The position numbers were made by a program, and so were the translations under genes. 64,000 nucleotides of DNA from Myxococcales bacterium (GTDB lineage: Bacteria; Myxococcota_A; Polyangia; Polyangiales; Polyangiaceae). Below are positions 35,083 through 43,400 of the stretch, one piece after another; within the stretch, counting starts at the first letter, position 1, and each line of letters begins with the position of its first letter. The notes below the pieces were generated by a model, which worked only from the letters and a program-made list of their open reading frames with translations, did no database searches and had not been told where the DNA came from. The stretch is from NCBI GenBank assembly GCA_903642325.1, contig CAHJWM010000007.1, positions 62,001 to 126,000 on the forward strand, read 5' to 3'.

Positions 35083-35807
35083 CGCGGCCGGTGCGCATCG
35101 CCCGGCCGCGCGCACGTGGCTTCACGCTCGTCGAGCTGCTCGTGGCCATCGTGATCCTGTCCCTGATCTCGGTGCTGATTTATAGCGCTTTTTCCAGCAT
35201 GAAGCGCAGCCGCGAAGGCATTCAGCGCGTGGAGGACCGATATCGCGAAGGGCGCTTGGCGATGGCGCGCATGACGCGAGAGTTGCAGAGCGCGTTCATT
35301 TCTCTGCATGCGCCGCTCAATACGGCCCTGTTGGTGGAGAAGACGGCTTTCGTTGGTAGCACCGGCACCCCGGCCGACCGCGTGGACTTCGATTCGTTCG
35401 CGAATCGCCGCATCGACCGCAATTCACACGTCTCCGATCAATGCGAGCTGTCTTACTTCGGTTCCCCGGATCCCGACCATTCGGGCGTCATCGACCTCGC
35501 AAGGCGCGTGAGCACCACGCTCGATCTCGATCCAAAGAAGGGCGGCCGAGTCGAGGTCCTGGCCACCGACATCGATCTTTTCGATCTCCAATACCTCGAC
35601 CCGCTGACTGGGACGTGGCTGGAGACTTGGGATACTACGCAATCCATAACGGGCCAGCCGGCGCGCTTGCCAGTGCAGGTTCGAATCGTGCTCGTGTTGA
35701 ATGGCGGTAACCGCCAAGGATATGCGCGCGCCGAGGCCTCGATTCGGCTCGTCACCAAGGTCTCGCTGCCCATCCAAAACGCCTTGAGCTTCGCGGTGAT
35801 GCAGTGA
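35079..35807 (+). CDS. gspJ: Minor pseudopilin GspJ
   Basis: 242 residues. The peptidase motif 'RGFTLVELLVAIVILSLI' begins at residue 11, followed by the GspJ-typical 'IYSAFSSMKRSREGIQRVED' and 'RMTRELQSAFIS'. The globular domain has 'DRVDFDSFANRRIDRNSHVS', 'VEVLATDIDLFDLQYLDP' and 'LPVQVRIVLVLNG', all characteristic of the family. It joins GspI and GspK in the pseudopilus tip. Starts and stops overlap both neighbours by 4 bases. Confidence 0.92.
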   Translation: MTRPVRIARPRARGFTLVELLVAIVILSLISVLIYSAFSSMKRSREGIQRVEDRYREGRLAMARMTRELQSAFISLHAPLNTALLVEKTAFVGSTGTPADRVDFDSFANRRIDRNSHVSDQCELSYFGSPDPDHSGVIDLARRVSTTLDLDPKKGGRVEVLATDIDLFDLQYLDPLTGTWLETWDTTQSITGQPARLPVQVRIVLVLNGGNRQGYARAEASIRLVTKVSLPIQNALSFAVMQ

Positions 35808-37306
35808 CCCGAAGCAAAAAAACCGTTGCCCGAGCCCGCGCGCTCCGCAAGCGCCGCGGCGTTGCGCTAATTTTGGTTTTGGCGGCGCTGACCGTGCTCA
35901 CGGTGATGCTCACCGAGATCCAGGACGAGAGCTCGGCGGAGTTCGGTAGTTCTCTCGCCGCGCGGGATGCGGTGATCGCCGAGTATGCGGCCAAGAGCGC
36001 GATCAATCTGTCGCGGCTATTGATTGCCGCGGAGCCCACGATAAGGCGTTCGTTGACGCTCGTGTTCGCTTTGGTCGGCGGACCGCGCCAGGTGCCGGTC
36101 TGGGAATATGCCGATCGGATCCTGGGCGCGTTCAACGACTCGGACGGCGCCGAGGGCTTTGCGTCACTGGCTGGCGTCGATCCGAAGCTCGGCAAAAACC
36201 TGGGCTTGAAAGGTGCCGGGTTCGAGCTCCGGATCGTCGATGAGGATTCCAAGATCAACTTCAACGTGGCGGCTCGGGGGGACGCCTTCAGTCAAACGCG
36301 GTTGGCCGCGCAAATCATCGGCTTGATCGGCTCGCCGCAGTTTTCTCCGATGTTCGAAGGCCGCGATGCGGATGATCAATACACCGATCGCCGCACGGCG
36401 TGTCAGGCGATCATCGACTGGGTCGACCCGGACCAAGATCAAGCGTTGTGCGATCCAACCTCCAATACGGCGCAGCAGGCGGGCTCCGAAGACTCGTTTT
36501 ATCAGCTGCTCAAAAACCCGTACCCACGTAAGAACGCCGCCTTCGACAGCTTGGAAGAGCTTCACCGCGTGCGTGGCGTCAGCGACGACTTTTGGTCGAC
36601 GTTCATCGATCCCGATCCGGACAATCCGGATAAGCGGATCGTGACCGTGTGGGGGCAGGGGGCGGTAAACGTCAACACCGCGAACCCTCAGACGCTGCTG
36701 GCCCTGGTCTGTCAGGCGTCGAACAACATGGCGCGCATGTGCACGGACGCCAATGAAGCTCAGAAGTTCATCATGGCGTTGACCATGTTGCGCGGCTTCT
36801 TGCCCGGGCTGCCAATGTTCAAGAACGCTCAGGAATTCGTGAGCGCCTTGCAGCAGACGAATACCGCGGCGGCCCCCGGCGCAGCTCCGGCGGCCGGGCT
36901 CGGTGGCGCGCTGGGCGGCGGTGGTAGCCCGATCGCTACGATCATGAAGGCACTCGGCATCGAGCCAATTCCGCTCGTGTCGGCCGCCGAGACGGCCAAA
37001 GCCGTGACGACCGAGAGCAAAGTATTCAGTATCTACGCGACGGGCTACGTTCGCTCCGGCAAGCGTGAGAGCAGCGTCCGTATTCATGCCGTGGTCGACT
37101 TTCGTGGCGCGCCGAGCCCGCAAAATTTAATCGCTCAACTGCTGACAAAGGCGGGGCTCGGCACCGGATCTGGGGGCGGAGCCAGCACCGTGGCCCCGCC
37201 CGCGGCGAGCTCGAGCACTTTGCCGCCTGGGACCACCCAGGGCGGGATCGCCGATGCGCTCAAACCGGGCCCCGGCGGAAACGTGATCTACTATCGCGTC
37301 GATTGA
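35804..37306 (+). CDS. gspK: Minor pseudopilin GspK
   Basis: 500 residues from a GTG overlapping the gspJ stop. The N-terminal motif 'RRGVALILVLAALTVLTVM' lacks Glu at +5, as is normal for GspK. A large alpha-helical and mixed domain follows, with 'VDEDSKINFNVAARGD' near 145, 'IIDWVDPDQDQAL' near 205 and 'VNVNTANPQTLLAL' near 288, all typical. The C-terminus has a Gly/Ala-rich insert (about 360-385) and a low-complexity tail with Ser, Thr and Pro. GspK caps the pseudopilus. A 40-base gap, the longest within the operon, separates it from gspL. Confidence 0.93.
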   Translation: MTRSKKTVARARALRKRRGVALILVLAALTVLTVMLTEIQDESSAEFGSSLAARDAVIAEYAAKSAINLSRLLIAAEPTIRRSLTLVFALVGGPRQVPVWEYADRILGAFNDSDGAEGFASLAGVDPKLGKNLGLKGAGFELRIVDEDSKINFNVAARGDAFSQTRLAAQIIGLIGSPQFSPMFEGRDADDQYTDRRTACQAIIDWVDPDQDQALCDPTSNTAQQAGSEDSFYQLLKNPYPRKNAAFDSLEELHRVRGVSDDFWSTFIDPDPDNPDKRIVTVWGQGAVNVNTANPQTLLALVCQASNNMARMCTDANEAQKFIMALTMLRGFLPGLPMFKNAQEFVSALQQTNTAAAPGAAPAAGLGGALGGGGSPIATIMKALGIEPIPLVSAAETAKAVTTESKVFSIYATGYVRSGKRESSVRIHAVVDFRGAPSPQNLIAQLLTKAGLGTGSGGGASTVAPPAASSSTLPPGTTQGGIADALKPGPGGNVIYYRVD

Positions 37307-37346
37307 CGCAAAAGCTCAGCTACGCTCGCTAAGAACGGCACCCCTC

Positions 37347-38831
37347 ATGGCACGTCACATCGGTATCGACATCGGCTCCACCCACGTGCGGACCCTACTG
37401 CTATCGACCGGCTACAAGCGAATTGCCATCGAGGCCATCAACGAGCTCTCGATCGATTCGGTGGAGTCACTCGAGCACGCGATTCGCGCTTGCGCGAGCA
37501 GCATGCTGCCCCACAGTGACGGGGTGGCCGTGGCGATCGACGGCGACAGCGCGTTCGTCCACCGTCTGAAGCTTCCGCTCACTGCGCGCAAACAGATCGA
37601 CGCGATCTTGCCGTTCGAGCTCGAGTCACGAATGCCGGTCGACATTAGCGAGCTGGTCTACGATTACCGCGTGCTGCGCGGCGATCCGACGCGAGACGCG
37701 ATTGACGTGATCGCGGCGCTCGCCCGCACCGAACAGGTCAAGGAGCGCATCGAGCTCGTGAAGCGCGCGACGGATCGCGAACCAGAGCGGATCGGCTGTG
37801 GCTCGTTGGTGCTCGCCAACCTGGCGCTGTTCGCGCCCGAGCTGCGTGGCAAGGCGCCGATTGCCCTCGTGGATTTGGGTAGCCGCCGAACGGAGGTCAC
37901 CGTGCTCAGCGACGGCGAGCCGATCTTCGTACGAACCTTGTCGCGCGGCGTCGCCGGCTTGCCCGAGACGGCCGGCGCGCTGATAGCGGAGCTGCGGCAA
38001 ACCTTCCTGGCTTTCCTCTCCAGTACGGACCTGGCCGTCGAATCGGTGATTTTGCTGGGTGGTGGGTCAGGCGCGAGCGGGGCGGAGCAGTACGTGGGTC
38101 AAGAGCTCGGATTTCCGGTGCGAAGCCTGCCGACGTTCGCACTCGAAGCGGGACCGGACATCGTGTTGGCACTCCCGCGCTTCGCCAAGGCCTTGGCTTT
38201 GGCCGCGGGTTTAGCCGGCAAAGCCATCGATTTGAATCTGCGCAGCGGGCCGCTCGCCTATCAGCGGGGCTTCGGATTCTTGAAGGAACGAGCGCCGCTC
38301 TTGGCGGGGCTGCTGGCGGCCACGATGGTCAGCTTCTTATTCGCGACCTGGGCCGATCTGCATTCCTTAGCGCGAGAGCACGCGGAGTTGAGCCAGGCCC
38401 TGTCTGATCGAAGCCAGCAAGTCTTGGGCGAACCCATGACCGATCCCGAGGCGGTCGCTCAGGCGATCGAGCGAGCCAAAGCGAAGGAAGAGCCCGACCC
38501 AATGCCGCACGCGGACGCCTTCGACGTCATGGTCGAGCTGTCCAACGCCATTCCGCTAAGCGTGGTGCACGACATCGAGGAGCTCGACGTGGACCGCGGG
38601 CATGTGAAGGTGAACGGCATAGCGGGCACGACCGCAGATACACAAAACATCTCCAGCAGAATGGCCGAAGCCCGCTGCGTTTCCGAAGCCAAGATCGCCA
38701 AGGTGAGTCAGGTGGTCAACGGAGACCGCCAAAAATACGTCCTCGAGTTCGAGCTCAAATGCCCGGAGGACGCAAGCGCGAAAAAGAAACCAAAGTCGCC
38801 GGCTGACGCAACGGCGGAGGACAAGCCGTGA
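37347..38831 (+). CDS. gspL: Type II secretion protein GspL (PilM/PilN-like)
   Basis: 494 residues. The N-terminal ~290 residues form an actin-like PilM-type domain: 'MARHIGIDIGSTHVRTLLL', 'ILPFELESRMPVDISELVYD' and 'PIALVDLGSRRTEVTVLSDG'. One membrane helix (about 315-335) follows, then a coiled stretch and a ferredoxin-like periplasmic domain (about 400-475) as in PilN. GspL recruits the ATPase GspE to the platform and pairs with GspM. The Lys-rich C-terminal tail is not typical. The stop overlaps the gspM GTG. ATG 37347 follows the first sizeable gap in the operon, but there is no sign of a separate promoter. Confidence 0.9.
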   Translation: MARHIGIDIGSTHVRTLLLSTGYKRIAIEAINELSIDSVESLEHAIRACASSMLPHSDGVAVAIDGDSAFVHRLKLPLTARKQIDAILPFELESRMPVDISELVYDYRVLRGDPTRDAIDVIAALARTEQVKERIELVKRATDREPERIGCGSLVLANLALFAPELRGKAPIALVDLGSRRTEVTVLSDGEPIFVRTLSRGVAGLPETAGALIAELRQTFLAFLSSTDLAVESVILLGGGSGASGAEQYVGQELGFPVRSLPTFALEAGPDIVLALPRFAKALALAAGLAGKAIDLNLRSGPLAYQRGFGFLKERAPLLAGLLAATMVSFLFATWADLHSLAREHAELSQALSDRSQQVLGEPMTDPEAVAQAIERAKAKEEPDPMPHADAFDVMVELSNAIPLSVVHDIEELDVDRGHVKVNGIAGTTADTQNISSRMAEARCVSEAKIAKVSQVVNGDRQKYVLEFELKCPEDASAKKKPKSPADATAEDKP

Positions 38832-39418
38832 GCATCGCCGATCGGATCGCACGCTTGGATCCGCGCCAGCAGCGCGTACTGAACGGTGCGCTGTTCGCGC
38901 TCGGAGTGATCTTGGTACTGCTCCTGCCGGTGAGCTTAACCGCGGTCGCTCATGGAAAACGGGCCGACAACCAGGCGCTGCGCGACGCCTCCGACAACAT
39001 CGCCGACCACTTGGATAGCATCCAGCGTGCCCAGCTCGACAAGGCTGCGACGCTCGAACGCTACGCCAGGCCGGCCCCACCGCTTGCGCCGTTTCTCGCG
39101 GGCTTGGCTACCGAAACGGGCGTCGAAATTCCAGAAAGCCAGGACCGACAGGGGATCCCTCACGGCAAAAGATATACGGAGCGCACGACCAAGTTCTCGT
39201 TGCACAAAGTAGGGATGCTCAAATTATCCAAGTTCATGGAGCGCATCGAGCAGTCCGGCAACCCGATCACGATCTCGTCCTTGAACATCCGCAAGCGTGC
39301 GGATCCACCCGACCAATACGACGTCGAGATGGTCGTGAGTGCGTTCGAGCGTAGCTCGGCGCCTGATAAGTCAAAAAAGGCTGACGCGGCGCCCGGTACC
39401 GACGAGGCGAAGCCGTGA
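38828..39418 (+). CDS. gspM: Type II secretion protein GspM
   Basis: 196 residues from GTG 38828. A short cytoplasmic N-terminus precedes one membrane helix (about 20-40), then a coiled region and a small periplasmic ferredoxin-like domain ending in 'DVEMVVSAFERSS'. This is the GspM/PilO layout; overall sequence similarity is weak, as is normal for GspM, so the call also rests on its place between gspL and gspN. It stabilises GspL at the inner membrane. The tail is rich in Lys, Asp and Ala. Start and stop overlap both neighbours by 4 bases. Confidence 0.85.
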   Translation: MSIADRIARLDPRQQRVLNGALFALGVILVLLLPVSLTAVAHGKRADNQALRDASDNIADHLDSIQRAQLDKAATLERYARPAPPLAPFLAGLATETGVEIPESQDRQGIPHGKRYTERTTKFSLHKVGMLKLSKFMERIEQSGNPITISSLNIRKRADPPDQYDVEMVVSAFERSSAPDKSKKADAAPGTDEAKP

Positions 39419-40428
39419 CCGCGAGGTACAAGCGGATCTTGGTTTGGGTCGGCTACGGTGCCTTTTATCTGTTTGCCTTGCTGCTGTTCGGGTACTGGAC
39501 TTTTCCATTCGACCGCTTACGCACACGCATCCAAAACGAATTCAACGCCAGTCAAACCGGAGTGAATCCGCTCACGCTGAGGCTTGGACATCTGAGCTCC
39601 TACTGGTTCAGCGGCATCCAAGCGGACAACGTCGATCTGGTTTCGCCGCCCAGCACCCCTTCCGTGGAAGACGCGGGAACGCCTACTAAACCGAAAGTAA
39701 TGCGCATCGATTCGGTGCACGCGCGCGTCTCGCTGCTCCGCTTGTTGTTCGGGACCACGCACGTGAACTTCGGAGCTGACGCCTTTAGCGGGCGCATCAG
39801 TGGGTACACCTCGGACGCGGACGGCGGTCGAAAGCTCGACGTGGAGATAGAGGGCGTGGGCCTTGCGGACGCGCCCATGATTGCCGATTTGGTCGGGCTG
39901 CCGGTCGCCGGTCAGGTGTCCGGCGAGATCGAGTTTTTACTGCCCGAGGGCAAGCTGAGTAAAGCGGAAGGCAAAGTGGATTTGAAGCTCTCTGGACTTT
40001 CTGCGGGCGATGGCAAAGCCAAGGTTTTGAACGCGATCGCGCTGCCGAAGATCGAGGTGGGTGACCTGACGCTGCTGGCAACGACGGCGGCTGGCAACCT
40101 GAAGATCGATCAGCTCGGCGCAGCGGGTAAAGACTTGGATCTGCAGGGCGAGGGCAGCGTCCGTTTACGTGACACGGTCGACGCCAGCGTGCTCAGCCTG
40201 AACGCTCGTTTCAAGTTCAGCGACAAGTTCACGAACAAAGACGACATGACGCGAGGACTGTTCGGCGCGCCGGGAGGCGCGGTGCCCGGGCTCTTCGATT
40301 TGGTCCCGCAAAACAAGCACGCCAAGCGCACCGACGGCTCGTACGGCTGGCGTATAAACGGCACCTTCTCGCACCCGACTTTTTTCCCGGCTGCGTCTGC
40401 CGGCGACTTCGCCAAGGCCGCACGCTAA
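39415..40428 (+). CDS. gspN: Type II secretion protein GspN
   Basis: 337 residues from GTG 39415. One membrane helix near the N-terminus (about 10-30) is followed by a beta-rich periplasmic region with 'VDLVSPPSTPSVEDAGTP' and the long 'GKVDLKLSGLSAGDGKAKVLNAIALPKIEVGDLTLL'-type repeats (residues about 180-225). This is the deltaproteobacterial GspN type (also annotated as general secretion pathway protein N), which is larger than gammaproteobacterial GspN. Its role is accessory. The C-terminus 'YGWRINGTFSHPTFFPA' is characteristic. It ends the operon; no gspO prepilin peptidase gene is present in the window. It converges with the kinase gene after 15 bases. Confidence 0.85.
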   Translation: MTARYKRILVWVGYGAFYLFALLLFGYWTFPFDRLRTRIQNEFNASQTGVNPLTLRLGHLSSYWFSGIQADNVDLVSPPSTPSVEDAGTPTKPKVMRIDSVHARVSLLRLLFGTTHVNFGADAFSGRISGYTSDADGGRKLDVEIEGVGLADAPMIADLVGLPVAGQVSGEIEFLLPEGKLSKAEGKVDLKLSGLSAGDGKAKVLNAIALPKIEVGDLTLLATTAAGNLKIDQLGAAGKDLDLQGEGSVRLRDTVDASVLSLNARFKFSDKFTNKDDMTRGLFGAPGGAVPGLFDLVPQNKHAKRTDGSYGWRINGTFSHPTFFPAASAGDFAKAAR

Positions 40429-40443
40429 GTCCAATCAGCCCAG

Positions 40444-43400
40444 TCAGCTATCGACCGAGACACGCAGCCGGTGCCTGATCTCGAAGTATTCCGAGCTCAC
40501 AGCGAACAGCGCGAGCTCCTTGAACCGTTCGTCTGGACTGACCGCGCTCGAGCTCTCGTCGGATGCCTTGACGACTTGAATCGACGTCTCGAGGTCATGA
40601 GACAGCACGAAACCTGCCCGATCCGCGGTCATATCGACGGCCGCGACCCACCTTTTCAGGTCGAGCGCGGCGCCCGAGGTCAATAGCTTCGCGACCACGG
40701 TGGTCAATTGGTCACGCATTTGCCCAACCAAACCCACTTCGAGCGCTTGGTAGGCCTCGTTCACCGCTCCTTCCAGCTCCGGTGACACCGGGAATTGCGG
40801 TGAAGTGAGCTTGATAGCGGCAAAAAACCAGGATCTGAGTGCGGTGCCCGAGCCCAACAGATGGCGCAGATAGAGCCCTGGCCTGAAAAAAGTCAGCTGA
40901 CGCCCAGCTATGAATGCCGCCGGCTGTAACGGTACATCGGGTCTCAGCGCCGTTCTACCCAAGATGAGCGACGGCTGACTCGCAAACAAGAAGGAAATGC
41001 CGCCTGGGTCATTCGGGTTCTCGTACGCTGGCGGCACGGCGGTGCCGAGCACGCCCGCGGCATAATAGAGACTCTGACACACCGGCGCGGTGTGGCTCGC
41101 CACGTCCAGCGCATAGCTCGGATCGTAGCCGAGCTCCTGAATCGTCTGACTGCGCCGCGCGACGACGACGGGTTCGATCAGCGCAAACACGCTGGTGAGC
41201 AGCGTGTCGGCTTCTGCATGCATCAATAGGTCGAGCCAATCGTCTTCGGATAGCGCGGCCTGCGCGGGGGCGGCGGTGTCGGAACGCATGCGCTTGTAAA
41301 ACCGCTCTTCATCCGGCTCGGCCAGGTTCAACACCGTCAGGGCTTGGCATAAGCACCAGGAGGCGTCGGCACGTTTGGTTTCCGTGTACAGGCGCCGAAG
41401 CGTCTTGTACGAGTCCTGTCGATAGGGATTCTGGCGGAGGAGGATCGCCTGAGCCGCGATGGCCTTGTCTAGATAACGACCGGGATCGGTAACGTATAGG
41501 TTGCTCAAGTGCTCGGTGCGTTCCCGGTTGTCTGGCTCGAGGGTCTCCGCTGCCTCCAGTGCATCGATGGCTAGATCGATCTGGCCCATGTCGAGCTCGT
41601 AGAGCTCGGCGAGCGCGCTGAAGCTTTGCAACATGCCCGGTTGATCGTCGGACTCGCTCGCGAGCGCGAGCTTCTGTTTCAGTAGGCGTTCGACGCCCGA
41701 GTGATTGGCTCGCGCCCGCTCGAGCTCGACGGCCTCGTTCAGAGCCTTATCGAAGCCCGGCTCGAGCGCGAGCACCTGCTCGTAAAAGTCCAGGGCTCGC
41801 GCTGGATCGCCGATTTGCCGGGCGGTGACGATCGCCGCGGTATGCAGGTACTTGACCTTCTGCTTCGGGTCATCGACGAAGTCAGCAAGGCGCAGCACGA
41901 CATCGACCAGCTTGTTCCAATCTTTGTCCTCCCCGTAAAGCTGCATCAGTTTCGTCAACAAACGGCGGTTGTTGGGGCGTTCGTCGAGGGCGGCCACGAA
42001 GCTTTTCGTCGCTTGGGCCCGGTCGTTCAACTTGCCGGAAGCAATATCGCCCACGTCAATCAAGAGTTGAATGCGCTCATCACCGCCGGCAATATCCAGA
42101 TGGCGAGTCTTGATTTTGCTGCATTCCAACCAGTTTTCCTGCGCCTCATACACGCGCGCGAGGGCCACGAGGGGCTCGGGGGCTCTGGGATCCAAATCCG
42201 CCGCCTCCTTCAAAGGCGCGAGGCTGCCTTCTAGATCGCCGGCTCTTCGCCGCGCTTCGCCGTAGCGATACGCGGCTTTGGCTCGGCCTTCGCTAGGCAT
42301 GGCCGCGCCGAAGCGAGACAAGAGGTCGTGATACAGCTCGCCCGCGCGTTTCGGCGAGCCATGCTCGAAAGTGACGAGCGCCACCCGAGCCAGTGCGTCC
42401 GAGTCGTCGGGCGCGATGCGCAACAAGGTGTCCATGGGCAGCAACGCTTTTTCGGTCGAGCCCGTTTGGCTCAGCGCATCGACATACCGGACGAGGAGCC
42501 GCGCGGCGGCCGTCTTTTCGAGTGACTCGGCGCGGCCGGCGACGAGCTCGTAGTACGTGGCCGCCTCCATGAAGCGTTTGGCGTCGAATGCGATGTCTCC
42601 AAGGACGGTCAGGGCGTCGAGATTTGCGGCATCGAGTGCCAGCGCCCGCTTGGCCGCTTCTTCCGCGCGCTTGTCGTCCTTGAGTCTTTCTCGCGCAAAA
42701 CTCGCGATCTGTCCCGTGAGCCGCGCCTTTGCGACAACTCCCACCGTGTGCAAGAGCTCCTGCTCGAGTATGTGAACGGCTGCACTCAGATCCCCGCTCG
42801 CGGTGTACGCTTCACGTAGCGCTACCGCGGACGTCGAATCCTTCGGGTTTGCGTCGAAGGCGCGCTTGTAGCGCTCGATAGCGCCGTCACGGTCCCCGCG
42901 CGCCTCGAGCACCTTGGCCGCGCGAATGTAGTGTTCGGCCTTTGCCTCGGCAGTCGGGGCCCGGTTGGCTAACGCGTCCAGCGCCGACAGCGCGGCGTCG
43001 GCATCACCGGCCGCCTCCCGCAGGCGTGCCAAAGCCTCCAAGGCCCCAGGGTGGTGCGGATCGATCTCGAGGACGGCCTCGTACGATTCCATCGCACGCT
43101 CGGGCGAGCCGATCTGGTCCGCAAGTAACCTGGCGCGTTGTAGGAGCAGCGCCAGCCGACGGGGGCCCTCGGTGATCTGTTTTAGTTGTTGCTCGTACAA
43201 CCTCGCGACATCCTCCCAGCGCTCCAAGCTGCGGTAGTGGCGGACCAGCGAAATGAGCGCGGCTTCCTGCGCCGGATCCAACGCGAGCACGCGCTCGAGC
43301 GCTTCAGCCGCCCGTTCGTGATCGAGAAATTCTTCCTCGTAGACCGCGGCCATGCGCTCGAAAAGGACGACTTTTTGCCTGGGTGTTGCCGCGACCTCGA

